A DNA stretch of 64,000 bases from Epiperipatus broadwayi (lineage: Eukaryota; Onychophora; Udeonychophora; Euonychophora; Peripatidae). Positions within the stretch are counted from its first letter, which is position 1, and each line of letters begins with the position of its first letter. Of the stretch, positions 1-11,514 are shown piece after piece. The notes under the pieces are model-generated. The model had not been told where the DNA came from. It saw only the letters and a list, made by a program, of their open reading frames with translations, and did no database searches. Location of the stretch: assembly GCA_028023455.1 (NCBI GenBank), contig JAQFVV010006726.1, positions 62,001-126,000 on the forward strand, given 5' to 3'. The position numbers and the translations under genes were made by a program.

Positions 1-1915
1 GTTTTATTTAAATATGCATAATTTGAATTTATGATATAAATACGATGCAACATTACATAAGAAGCTTAGAAATAATTATATGATTCTTTCGTAAATAAAT
101 TTTGATATTTTTTTTATGTTATAGTATTAGAATTATATTTATTACTCATAAGTAATTATTTTATTGTAAGTTTAAAGAGATCTCAAAGTCTATATTTTAA
201 TTTTATTTTATTGGATAAATTAAGTTAAGTTTTATGTAGAAGTTTATGTTTGGATTGAAGGTTTACTGAATATAGATGACGTAGTATAAATAGTTTGGAT
301 AATTAGTTTTTTTTATTTAAAATCAATGATTGTTTTTCCGGAAAGTTTAAATAAGTTTTAAAGGATGTTTTTGTAGAAAGAAAGTTATTAAGAAGAAGTA
401 GAATAACACATAAAGTAAAGTAATAATTTTACATAGAAAAGAATCATAGAATTTATCTAATGTAATACTATATGAATTTGAAATTGATGAATAATTTAAA
501 TATTATTATATTAACAGTACAGATATGTAATGCATATTTGATAAAACATGTAGCATGAATTGCATTAAATGAAATATAAATTATAATCAATTATTGTTAT
601 TACATTACAAAGATACATTAGTTTCTATATTATGCTATTAGAGTAATACTGATAGTAAAATAAACACATACTAGTACATAATGAAATAAGTAACAGTAAT
701 ACTTAAGTGATGTAGCAATTTAATTAGTAAAGTTTAGTTGTTTACATATGCTACATAAATATTGTTTACATAAATTTTTCTGTGTAATAATTGGAGTTCA
801 CTGATATTTGTTTAAAGTCTAAGTTTTAAAAGCATACTTCAATGTTGTTTGTACAGCATTTTAAAGAATGTATAATTACTTATTAGGAGTATGAGTTAAT
901 AACAGTGTAAACATATTGTATTATTATTTTCTTATTTTTTATTTTCTTTGTTTTCCTAATTGTGAACTGTAAATATTGTAAATAAATTCTTAGTTGAAGT
1001 TAATGTAAATAAATTTGTTTAATTTGTTTTAAAAGTGTGTCGAGTTCATTATTTTACACCACAGCATTTGACAACAGATAATTTGAATAAACATAATATT
1101 TGCACAATATGAATTTATTATTATTATTTAGAAATAAACACAATGTTTATTGATATCATTTTATAAGAATTGATTGACATTAACATAAAATATTATTATG
1201 GTCATAGGATAATTATAATGCACATTATAAGAGTACAATATTATTTATTGCCACATATTATTGAATTATAAGATTTTGATCTATTCCAAAATTAAGATGC
1301 TATATGAAAATAAAAGATATACATATGATTATTTATTTAATGATTGATGATATAACAGAAATAGATAAGATTAAGTTATACTCTAAGATTAGTATTATAT
1401 ATTATTATTAGAATAAGTTAGGTGTATTTAGGTTTGATATAAAATCCCTTATCATACTTATTTACATGAATTATTATTACCTTAAAATTAGTAGAAGAGC
1501 CTGAGATTATTTAATTATATTTTCTTAATAAAAGTTAAGATTTATTTATTTTATTATTAATAAAGATAATTTATTTTATTTAAAAGCCATAAGAATGCTG
1601 CAGATGTAATAGTAAGTTAATAAGGAGGTAATAGTATTCTTATGTCATTGAAACAATGTCTTGGGAGATATTGACTCAATGTAAATCTACTTATTGCTTT
1701 GTAACATTACTTCACAGTCTCATGATTTTGATAAATACTTATTTAATTAGTACATACTACAGAACTATATTGATTTTAATAATGGATAATAAATTTAATT
1801 AGAATATGATAGTATAAAAGTAAATTAAAGATAGATATGCAAATTTTAATTAAGCATTATAATTTAGTTGAGCTAGTCGTATTTCAAATTATATTATACA
1901 TCGAGAAGTAAGGGT

Positions 1916-1918
<3 letters not shown>
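1..1918 (+). mobile_element. LTR family X, left copy, 3' part (start lies outside the window)
   Basis: This stretch is the mirror image of 11515-13447 and ends in AAGGGTACA at 1910-1918, immediately followed by (TA)n. The complete inverted copy at 11515-15769 begins TGTGCCCTT and ends AAGGGTACA, the TG...CA ends and imperfect 9-bp terminal inverted repeats expected of an LTR. No open reading frame of note is present. Only the last 1.9 kb of about 4.26 kb is visible here. Confidence 0.6.
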
Positions 1919-1949
<31 letters not shown>

Positions 1950-2080
1950 CAACTCGGAGAGTAAATATCTGTGATATATATATATATATATATCACAGAT
2001 GGAGCTTTACCAATAGCTCTCAAGCTTTGTTTACAAAAAATGCTGAGAGAGAATTGAAATTTCAATATCTCTTTCAAATT

Positions 2081-2142
2081 GTCCCCACCTTTAAACCATG
2101 GTTTCAAGCTAATTGGCTTTCATCAGTAAAGGGTAGGGGGAC
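2081..2142 (-). ncRNA. Type I hammerhead ribozyme (minus strand)
   Basis: On the minus strand the core CTGATGA is followed by stem II AAGC-CAATTA-GCTT, then GAAA, a short stem III ACC-AT-GGT and the 3' strand of stem I. Stem I pairs CCTTTA directly before the core with TAAAGG after the cleavage position, and continues as GTCCCC/GGGGAC beyond an internal bulge. All invariant core bases (CUGANGA, GAAA) are present. The two-nucleotide stem III loop is typical of ribozymes that work best as dimers. Confidence 0.85.
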
Positions 2143-2203
2143 TAGAAACTAGATAGTTTCTAGTCCCCCTACAATTTACTGATGAAAGCCAATCTAGTTT
2201 CTA

Positions 2204-2265
2204 GTCCCCCTACCCTTTACTGACGAAAGCCAATTAGCTTGAAACCATGGTTTAAAGGAGGGGAC
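2204..2265 (+). ncRNA. Type I hammerhead ribozyme (plus strand)
   Basis: Core CTGACGA begins at 2220. Stem I is CCTTTA (2214-2219) with TAAAGG (2253-2258), extended by GTCCCC (2204-2209) with GGGGAC (2260-2265). Stem II is AAGC/GCTT around CAATTA. GAAA starts at 2241 and stem III is ACC/GGT (2244-2251). Predicted cleavage follows T2252. Position 7 differs from the minus-strand copy (C instead of T), which the hammerhead consensus allows. Confidence 0.88.
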
Positions 2266-2406
2266 AATTTGAAAGAGATATTGAAATTTCGATTCTCTCT
2301 CAGCTTTTTTTGTAAACAAAGCTTGAGAGCTATTGGTAAAGCTCCATCTGTGATCATAAAATGCAAGCTATAAGCAGGTTAAAAATTTTTTAACTTGTTT
2401 TTGTTT

Positions 2407-2443
<37 letters not shown>

Positions 2444-2446
<3 letters not shown>

Positions 2447-4395
2447 AAATATCGATAAGTCGATATTATATTTTTAAATTATCATTTGTTATTAAAAAAA
2501 AAAATCTCTTTAAGTTGATGTTTACATATGAAATATTTAAATTTTTCTTTTATGTTTATTAAATATAGTTATTATTTGAAGTTATTGTTTTATTTATATA
2601 TATTGATAGTACATCATAATAAACATTTAATTATTAAAATAAATAAGGACATATAAATTGTTAATTATAAAAAAAAATTATTTTATTTACAATGATTATT
2701 AAATGTAATAAATTATAATATATGTATATTTTTAAAGATATCAAATTTTCAATTTAATATTTTATATATATATACTTGATATTTTATTTTTATTTTAATG
2801 TTAATTGTTTTAAAAGAGAACATATATAACATGAGTTTTAAAATAGCATCTGCTGGCGCATGGAACGATAGCAACAACAATAAAGGAAGCCATTATTTTG
2901 ATATATTATTATTGGAATAGATATAGAACAAACAACTGAAAAATAAAGATTTTATTGTACTTTAGTTCTATAAAATTTACTATTCTTCAAAATACTGAAA
3001 TAATATATATATTTTATGGTAAATACATAAATTATGGCAGGTTAATCAAGAATCGCAGCCAGGAGGCTGCATCATCGCTTTCATTTATTCCAAGGCAATT
3101 TTCAATGGAACAACTAAAAAAATTCAATGTATAAATTTCATCGCGTCTGGAGTTGAAACTAGATATAGCTATCTTAAATGTATAATCATCAATTTAATCA
3201 TAATTTGGAAGTAATTGGAATTAACATGCTGGATTTAACATTTTAATTGGTTTATTTATTTTTTAAAAAGGAAGGAAATTTTAAAACGGATAAAATATGC
3301 ATATATCTAAGGATTAACAATTTTCTTTAATATAATAATTTCTTCGCCTTTCGATAGAATGCATTCTAATAATCAAAAGTAAACGGATAAAAGAACTCAT
3401 GGAATAAATTAACTTTTTGGAAAGGAAAATTAGCTAAATGAACTTTAAAAGGTATTTAATAATTTTATATATGTATGAGTAATATATAAATATATTTTTG
3501 AGATTGATATATTTTTTTTTATTTACTTTTATTTTTTTTTTATTATAAAATACAACGTTTTATAAGTGGTCAATTTAAGCATCTTGTTTTATAATAATAT
3601 TAAACGTATAACAGATGTTCAGACAATTATCTTAAATAATTTAAAAATCTTAAAATGTAATTTATAGGTTGAAGTTATATATGAATTGTTATATTTATAT
3701 TATAATGGTTAGGCAAAAATATGTCTTTATATATTTAATCTATATATACTTATTACAAGTATATACATATAGTTATTCTTTGTATTTATATTTAAAACAT
3801 CAATATTATTTAAAGTTGAACTATAACATAAAATAAAGGATGTACTATTTGTTTTTATAAATAATGCCTTTGTAATTATTTAAAAGAGCGATACTATATT
3901 ATTCTTATTTTCTTTTAATGCCAAAGTTATTATGAAATTAATTGAATTTATAAATAATAAAAGATAATTTCATATTTCATTTATTATTTGGTTTGTAGGT
4001 CACTTACACATATTATTATTCATTTATATATTTAGAGGTACATAAATTTATATAGTTAGATGTGTATATTTGAATTTAGTAGAAGTCCCTTTGTTTCTAA
4101 TATATATATATATATTGATTAGTTAGTCACATCATCTTTAAAAATAAATTATAAAGATAGATCTCATTGCTTTGCATGATTTTAGATTTGTTTTATATAT
4201 AGCTAGCTGGAAGTGCATTTAAACAATTTATTTAAATATAACTGGAATAATTTCGTTTTTCTTCAATCTTTAATTTTAATGGAATACCTAATAGACGTTC
4301 CATTATATTTAGCTTATCCAATTGTAAGCTACCATATAGTTTCCATTACATTTGGCTTGCCCAATCGTGGGCTGCCTCATATACGTTCCATTACA
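2444..4395 (+). mobile_element. LTR of retrotransposon A, left copy
   Basis: It starts TGTAAATATCG after (TA)n and ends CGTTCCATTACA two bases before a primer-binding site, so it has TG...CA ends. The first 0.32 kb (2444-2765) matches the outermost piece of the right arm (15770-16094, inverted); the rest matches 9984-11514. In the right arm these two parts are split by LTR X, here they are contiguous, which fixes LTR A at about 1.95 kb. The 3' end carries a three-fold iteration of the LTR-end/PBS junction (4296-4420) that the right copy lacks. No coding sequence was recognised. Confidence 0.8.
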
Positions 4396-4397
4396 TT

Positions 4398-4420
4398 TGG
4401 CGCAACAACTAGGGCTCGAA
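4398..4420 (+). promoter_or_regulatory. Primer-binding site of element A (left)
   Basis: TGGCGCAACAACTAGGGC followed by TCGAA lies 2 nt after the LTR end. TGG is complementary to a tRNA CCA tail, and GGGCTCGAA to a T-arm (TTCGAGCCC). It resembles tRNA-Lys-type sites but differs in the middle, so the tRNA is not assigned with certainty. Confidence 0.8.
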
Positions 4421-6071
4421 ATAAGCTAATTAGGGCTTGAAATACCCCACATACCTGAGAAATGTATAGTATATATATATATTAATATGAGATGTATAGT
4501 TTAAAGAAAAAGAAACATTTTTGTATGTTTAATTTTTTTTTTTATATAAATGGAAATATTTTAGCCTTATGTTTAGATGGTGATGGTTAATGTTATTGTA
4601 TTATTTTTTAATGATGGTGTTAAAGTACGGTATAATAATTTTGTCCATATTTGGAAAGTTTATGTTGTAGAAAATCTATAATTTTGAAGGTTGGATGGGA
4701 TATTTGATTGTTGGAGTTTGGTTGGTTCTGTTGCAAGTATTGATGTTGGATGGGGAATTTTTGTCATTGTCTTAGGGATGTAATGCATTCATGTCACTTG
4801 TATTGATTGATCTCATTCATTGCTTCAACCCAAATTTTGATGTTTATTATTATTATTATTTATCATGAAGCAGCTAACAGTGGTCCTGCCATGATTTTAT
4901 CTTTAAAACTCCAAAGAGAGTAAGGTATAATTATTTTGATATATGTATGATATTTACCTCTAAGTCTCCTTAAGATGAGCAAGGAAATATTTTATAAGTA
5001 ATAGCCCCTAAGACTTAAATATAAGCAGGGTAGTGTAATAGTGTTTTCAGAAAATTATTATGGGTTGTAGTAAATTGGATAGAATGAAATGTGATAATCA
5101 TCTAAGTGTTCATGAAACATTGTATGCTTTGGGAATAGTGATTGAATTCTTTTATCTACATCGGAGTTGTAAAGTGCTAATCAATCTTTTGATTGTCAGT
5201 ATCTATCAGATCTTTGGAGGAATAGATAAGTATATAACATAAATATATAACACCAAACTTAGGGACTAGATTAATTGATTATTGCTTGTGACAAATAATC
5301 TATTACATTGATTATTAATTAAGGTTTGAAAACAAGTATAGTAATATTATATTTTCATTATAAATGACTTTTAAACATGAAGTTCAATTAGTGAATGTTT
5401 GTTGATAGTGGACTGCATTAGTACAATTTTATTAAAATAGTATTTCGGGCACAAAAGTTAATAATTAGTGAAGTGGATATTTTTTTATATATATATATAA
5501 AATGTTATTAAGTTTTAAGGTCCAGAAAATTTATAGGTATCAATTTAGTAAGTTTATGCTTAACTACCATTATTTTGAATGAGAAAGTTGTCTCATTATA
5601 TTATCAAATTAGTTATTTTAAGGCATGTGAACATTTAGTTGTATTTTTTAAATATTTCAAGGTCATATTGAATTTGATATGAAGATTCCATATTTCAATA
5701 TTGTGTAAGTGTAGAATATTTATTATCATTAAATATAAATGAATGTTATTTAGTGATATCAATTGTTACTCTCTTTCTATATATATTTTAGAGAAATTTG
5801 TTGATATTATGGTGATAGATGAGATTTTTTTTTTTTAAGCCAAGAAGTTCATGAGTTCAAATAAGTAAAATTTAGATTGTCAGATAGCTATTATGTATTA
5901 TAAGATTAAAAAAGGCTTGTATTTTTTTTTAGTTAAATAATTGCTTGTTGGAATAATGATTGGAGATGGTGAGCCCTTGATCTGTGATAATTACTATATA
6001 GAAATAAATATATATATATATCTTAGATTTTTTTTTTTTTTTGAGTATATAATATTATAGTTCTAGTAATA
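4421..6071 (+). other. Untranslated leader of element A (left)
   Basis: A 1.65-kb stretch separates the PBS from the first gag ATG. It contains a short (TTA)n at about 4845-4862, a short (TA)n at 6009-6021 that is greatly expanded in the mirrored arm, and a 60-codon open frame at 5060-5242 that is also open in the other arm (9140-9322, minus). The two small frames differ by two visible amino acid changes (V/I and V/M), no more than the background divergence of the arms, so selection on it cannot be claimed. The leader probably holds dimerisation or packaging signals, but none can be identified here. Confidence 0.6.
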
Positions 6072-7128
6072 ATGGATAACAGTAGTGAAATGTCAGTTAG
6101 TGGTAATTTTGATATGAGAGATTTTATGGAAAAACTAGGTATGTGAAACCAACTCTAATGAATTAAAATTACCTTAAATATGAAAGAACTTAGAGTCTGA
6201 GACTCTAAAACCATGAATATTCCAATAAACTAATCTGATGAACTTAGAGCTGAAGATGAAAACAAACTCTAATGAATTAAAAGAAGATCTTAGAGCAGAA
6301 ATGAAAGTCAATTCTAATGAATTAAAAGCTCTGGTAGATAATAGTGTTAGAAGAGTAGAAGTAAAATTTGATGAAAAGATGGAAAAATATAGAGAAGAGA
6401 CAATAGTAGAAGCTAATTCTTTAAAAGCAAAAATTGAAGAAATAAATAATGAAATGAAAGAAGAAAATCAAGGAATTATAGCCAGATTAGAAGTAGTTGA
6501 AAGAAAGACTATAAAGAAACCTAAAAATTTTGATGAATACTATAGTGAGGATAAAAGAATTGATAAATCCTTAAAAATAAAATTAAATTCAAAAAAGCAA
6601 TTAGAAGAAGTAGAATTAAGTTATGAAAGATTAAAGGACACTATTGACAATTTAGAAATTGGACAGTTAGGTTTTCAATGGTTAGACAATAATACTCTAG
6701 AGTTAGGAGAGATAAAAATGCATTATAATAAAATGAATGAAAGTGTTCAAACTTTAGAAGTTGAATTAAGTTTACCAGAAAAGATTAAAATTAACTCTCA
6801 AAAATTACTAGAAAGAACAGAATGTGTTTATCAAAGTCAATATCAAGAACAGTATCATGGTAATTTTGTGTGGTACAAAGAAAGCATATTTATATATATA
6901 TTAGAACATGAATATTTGAATGATAATTTGTACCATTACTGCAATAGAAAAGACCTATTTTACAAGTATGCTAGTAGGACAAAATTCATAAGATATATCT
7001 TATTAAAATTTGAGAGAAATAAAAAGGTATTCAATTTAAATATTAGCAGAAAGATTATTGATAAAGAAACGAGATATTGGAAAGGCCAAAGTTAAACTTA
7101 AAGTTATAGATAGAAAGATAAATAATAA
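6072..7128 (+). pseudogene. gag: gag-like gene of element A, left copy, decayed
   Basis: The frame starts MDNSSEMSVSGNF at 6072, exactly like the right copy, but is broken soon after by a stop and small indels between 6140 and 6237. It is then open from 6238 to 7095 (285 codons). A one-base insertion near 7069 relative to the right copy shifts the last residues. The protein is rich in Lys/Glu with a coiled-coil N-terminal half built on an 11-residue repeat (KTNSNELK...), followed by a compact region with YQEQYHGNFVWYKESIF and RKDLFYKYASRTKF. I do not recognise the C-terminal region as a standard capsid domain; the gag call rests on its position downstream of LTR, PBS and leader. The gene is cut off at the palindrome centre, so everything 3' of it is missing. 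Confidence 0.65.
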
Positions 7129-8256
7129 AGGTTTTCTTGAGAAAATCTTATTATTTATCTTTCTATCTATAACTTTAAGTCTAACTTTGGCTTTTCCAAT
7201 ATCTCTTTCTTTATCAATAATCTTTCTGCTAATATTTAAATTGAATACCTTTTTATTTCTCTCAAATTTTAATAAGATATATCTTACGAATTTTGTCCTA
7301 CTAGCATACTTGTAAAATAGGTCTTTTCTATTACAGTAAAGGTACAAATTATCACTCAAATATTCATGTTCTAATATATATAAAAATATGCTTTCTTTGT
7401 ACCACACAAAATTACCATGATACTGTTCTTGATATTGACTTTGATAAACACATTCTGTTCTTTCTAGTAATTTTTGAGAGTTAATTTTAATCTTTTCTGG
7501 TGAACTTAATTCAACTTTTAAAGTTTGAACACTTTCATTCATTTTATTATAATGCATTTTTATCTCTCTTAATTCTAGAGCATTAATGTCTAACCATTGA
7601 AAACCTAACTGTCCAATTTCTAAATTGTTAACAGTGTCCTTTAATCTTTCATAACTTAATTCTACTTCTTCTAATTGCTTTTTTAAATTTAATTTTATTT
7701 TTAAGGATTTATCAATTCTTTTATTTTCACTATAGTATTCATCAAAATTTTTAGGTTTCTTTATAGTCTTTCTTTCAACTACTTCTAATCTGGCTATAAT
7801 TCCTTGATTTTCTTCCTTCATTTCATTATTTATTTCTTCAATTTTTGCTTTTAAAGAATTAGCTTCCACTATTGTCTCTTCTCTATATTTTTCCATCTTT
7901 TCATCAAATTTTACTTCTACTCTTCTAACACTATTATCTACCAGAGCTTTTAATTCATTAGAATTGACTTTCATCTCAGCTCTAAGTTCTTTTAATTCAT
8001 TAGAGTTGGTTTTCATCTCAGCTCTAAGATCTTCTTTTAATTCATTAGAGTTTATTTTTATCTCAGCTCTAAGTTCATCAGAATTTGTTTTTATCTCAGC
8101 TCTAAGTTCATCAGAATTTGTTTTTAAACTAGTCTCTAGTTTATCATATTTAGACTCTAGTCTCTCAAAATTTGTTTTCATCATAGCCTCCAGTGTCTCT
8201 ATTAAATTCCCCATATCAAAATTACCACTAACTGACATTTCACTACTGTTATCCAT
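7036..8256 (-). CDS. gag: Gag-like coiled-coil protein of element A, right copy (3'-truncated)
   Basis: The frame is open for 406 codons from ATG 8256. Residues 1-30 are an acidic N-terminus; residues about 40-105 are tandem 11-residue units of the type KTNSDELRAEI (hendecads, a coiled-coil period); coiled coil continues to about residue 190. Residues 200-372 form the same unrecognised domain as in the left copy (QLGFQWLD, NFVWYKESIF, KDLFYKYASRTKF). From about residue 373 the frame crosses the palindrome centre and reads the antisense of the left arm, so the hydrophobic tail (LLFIFLSITLSLTLAFPIS) is an artefact of the inversion rather than a membrane anchor of the original protein. It lies behind a PBS and LTR, which supports gag. 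It has no zinc knuckle, protease or RT. It could be expressed only as a truncated protein. Confidence 0.6.
   Translation of the reverse strand: MDNSSEMSVSGNFDMGNLIETLEAMMKTNFERLESKYDKLETSLKTNSDELRAEIKTNSDELRAEIKINSNELKEDLRAEMKTNSNELKELRAEMKVNSNELKALVDNSVRRVEVKFDEKMEKYREETIVEANSLKAKIEEINNEMKEENQGIIARLEVVERKTIKKPKNFDEYYSENKRIDKSLKIKLNLKKQLEEVELSYERLKDTVNNLEIGQLGFQWLDINALELREIKMHYNKMNESVQTLKVELSSPEKIKINSQKLLERTECVYQSQYQEQYHGNFVWYKESIFLYILEHEYLSDNLYLYCNRKDLFYKYASRTKFVRYILLKFERNKKVFNLNISRKIIDKERDIGKAKVRLKVIDRKINNKIFSRKPLLFIFLSITLSLTLAFPISRFFINNLSANI
7129..7147. other. Palindrome centre / snapback junction
   Basis: The arms stop pairing at 7128 and 7148. The 19-nt centre contains TTTTCT-TG-AGAAAA (7132-7145), itself an inverted repeat with a 2-nt loop, so symmetry is nearly continuous through the middle. 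This is the geometry expected if a short inverted repeat in the gag sequence primed fold-back synthesis (inference). Confidence 0.85.
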
Positions 8257-8310
8257 TATTATTATTATTAGAACTACAATACTATATACTCAAAAAAAAA
8301 AAAAAAATAA

Positions 8311-8378
<68 letters not shown>

Positions 8379-9958
8379 CTATATAGTAATTATCACAGAT
8401 CAAGGGCTCACCATCTCCAATAATTATTCCAACAAGCAATTATTTAACCAAAAAAAAAATACAAGCCTTTTTTAATCTTATAATACATAATAGCTATCTG
8501 ACAATTTAAATTTTACTTATTTGAACTCATGAACTTCTTGGCTTAAAAAAAAAATCTCACCTATCACCATAATATCAACAAATTTCTCTAAAATATATAT
8601 AGAAAGAGAGTAACAATTGATATCATTAAATAACATTCATTTATATTTAATGATAATAAATATTCTACACTTACACAATATTGAAATATGGAATCTTCAT
8701 ATCAAATTCAATATGACCTTGAAATATTTAAAAAAAAATACAACTAAATGTTCACATGCCTTAAAAATAACTAATTTGATAATATAATGAGACAACTTTC
8801 TCATTCAAAATAATGGTAGTTAAGCATAAACTTACTAAATTGATACCTATAAATTTTCTGGACCTTAAAACTTAATAACATTTTATATATATATAAAAAA
8901 AATATCCACTTCACTAATTATTAACTTTTGTGCCCGAAATACTATTTTAATAAAATTGTACTAATGCAGTCCACTATCAACAAACATTCACTAATTGAAC
9001 TTCATGTTTAAAAGTCATTTATAATGAAAATATAATATTACTATACTTGTTTTCAAACCTTAATTAATAATCAATGTAATAGATTATTTGTCACAAGCAA
9101 TAATCAATTAATCTAGTCCCTAAGTTTGGTGTTATATATTTATGTTATATACTTATCTATTCCTCCAAAGATCTGATAGATACTGACAATCAAAAGATTG
9201 ATTAGCACTTTACAACTCCGATGTAGATAAAAGAATTCAATCATTATTCCCAAAGCATACAATGTTTCATGAATACTTAGATGATTATCACATTTCATTC
9301 TATCCAATTTACTACAACCCATAATAATTTTCTGAAAACACTATTACACTACTCTGCTTATATTTAAGTCTTAGGGGCTATTACTTATAAAATATTTCCT
9401 TGCTCATCTTAAGGAGACTTAGAGGTAAATATCATACATATATCAAAATAATTATACCTTACTCTCTTTGGAGTTTTAAAGATAAAATCATGGCAGGACC
9501 ACTGTTAGCTGCTTCATGATAAATAATAATAATAATAAACATCAAAATTTGGGTTGAAGCAATGAATGAGATCAATCAATACAAGTGACATGAATGCACT
9601 ACATCCTTAAGACAATGACAAAAATTCCCCATCCAACATCAATACTTGCAACAGAACCAACCAAACTCCAACAATCAAATATCCCATCCAACCTTCAAAA
9701 TTATAGATTTTCTACAGCATAAACTTTCCAAATATGGACAAAATTATTATACCGTACTTTAACACTATCATTAAAAAATAATACAATAACACTAACCATC
9801 ACCATCTAAACATAAGGCTAAAATATTTCCATTTATATAAAAAAAAAAAATTAAACACACAAAAATACTTCTCTTTCTTTAAACTATATATCTCACATAA
9901 ATATATATACTACACATCTCTCAGGTATGTGGGGTATTTAAAGCCCTAATTAGCTTAT
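8257..9958 (-). other. Untranslated leader of element A (right)
   Basis: This is the mirror of 4421-6071. It holds a (TA)n of about 63 bp at 8313-8375 next to a run of A, where the left arm has only about 14 bp of TA. A 60-codon frame (9140-9322, minus) corresponds to that in the left leader. Nothing else is recognised. Confidence 0.6.
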
Positions 9959-9981
9959 TTCGAGCCCTAGTTGTTGCGCCA
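9959..9981 (-). promoter_or_regulatory. Primer-binding site of element A (right)
   Basis: The minus strand reads TGGCGCAACAACTAGGGC then TCGAA, identical to the left site, 2 nt from the end of the LTR at 9984. Only one junction copy is present here, against three on the left. Confidence 0.8.
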
Positions 9982-9983
9982 AA

Positions 9984-11514
9984 TGTAATGGAACGTCCTT
10001 GCTGCATTCCATTTAAATTGAAGAAAGACAAAATTATCCTGGTTATAATTAGATAAATTGTTTAAATGCACTTCCAGCTAGCTATACATAAAACAAATCT
10101 AATATCATGCAAAGCAATGAAATCTATTTTTATAATTTATTTTCAAAGATGATGTGAATAACTAATCAAATATATATATATATATATCAGAAACAAAGGG
10201 ACTTCTACTAAATTCAAATATACACATCTAATTATGTAAATTTATGTATCTCTAAATATTTGAATGAATAATAATATGTGTAAATGACCTACAAACCAAA
10301 TAATAAATGAAATATGAAATTATCTTTTATTATTTATAAATTCAATTAATTTCATAATAACTTTGGCATTAAAAGAAAATAAGAATAATATAGTATCGCT
10401 CTTTTAAATAATTACAAAGGCATTATTTATAAAAACAAATAGTACATTCTTTATTTTATGTTATAGTTCAACTTTAAATAATATTGATGTTTTAAATATA
10501 AATATAAAGAATAACTATATGTATATACTTGTAATAAGTATATATAGATTAAATATATATAAAGACATATTTTTGCCTAACCATTATAATATAAATATAA
10601 CAATTCATATATAACTTCAACCTATAAATTACATTTTAAGATTTTTAAATTATTTAAGATAATTATCTGAACATCTATTATATGTCTAATATTATTATAA
10701 AACAAGATGCTTAAATTGACCATTTATAAAACGTTGTATTTTATAATGAAAAATAAAAGTAAATAAAAAAATATATATCAATCTCAAAAATATATTTATA
10801 TATTATTCATACATATATAAAATTATTAAATACCTTTTAAAGTTTATTTAGATAATTTTCTTTTCCAAAAAATTAATTTATTCCATGAGTTCTTTTATCC
10901 GTTTACTTTTGATTATTAGAATGCATTCTATCGAAAGGCGAAGAAATTATTATATTAAAGAAAATTGTTAATCCTTAGATATATGCATATTTTATCCGTT
11001 TTAAAATTTCCTTCCTTTTTAAAAAATAAATAAACCAATTAAAATGTTAAATCCAGAATGTTAATTCCAATTACTTCCAAATTATGATTAAATTGATGAT
11101 TATACATTTAAGATAGCTATATCTAGTTTCAACTCCAGACGCGATGAAATTTATACATTGAATTTTTTTAGTTGTTCCATTGAAAATTGCTTTGAAATAA
11201 ATGAAAGCGATGATGCAGCCTCCTGGCTGCGATTCTTGATTAACCTGCCATAATCTATGTATTTACCATAAAATATATATATTATTTCAGTATTTTGAAG
11301 AATAGTAAATTTTATAGAACTAAAGTACAATAAAATCTTTATTTTTCAGTTGTTTGTTCTATATCTATTCCATAACAATAATCATAATGGCTTCTTTTAT
11401 TGTTGTTGTTGTTGTTCCATGCACCAGCAGATGCTATTTTAAAACTCATGTTATATATGTTCTTTTTTAAAATAATTAACATTAAAATAAAAATAAAATA
11501 TCAAGTATATATAT
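9984..11514 (-). mobile_element. LTR A, right copy, 3' portion
   Basis: It is the mirror of 2767-4395 and ends (minus strand) CGTTCCATTACA before the PBS. At 11514 it is interrupted at a short TA run by LTR X, and LTR A resumes at 15770. Confidence 0.75.

Larger units (their letters stand above)
1919..2443. mobile_element. Palindromic hammerhead-ribozyme element in (TA)n
   Basis: Between (TA)n runs at 1919-1947/1974-1993 and 2411-2443 lies an almost perfect inverted repeat, 1992-2353, centred near 2173. Each arm holds GGAGCTTTACCAATAGCTCT, a tract with TTTGTTTACA, and a complete hammerhead ribozyme; a third, partial CTGATGAAAGCCAAT core sits at the centre (2178-2192). The right side continues to TTGTTTATCA next to (TA)n, a terminus shared with the hammerhead element at 40979-41467. 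The mirrored arm at 11515 lacks the insertion. It has no protein coding capacity. Known: hammerheads of this type occur in Penelope-element terminal repeats and in retrozymes; mobilisation by a PLE is inference. Confidence 0.8.

Noticed and set aside
7036-7147. Hydrophobic C-terminal tail of gag A as a membrane anchor
   Set aside because: These codons read the antisense of the opposite palindrome arm, so the tail is created by the inversion.
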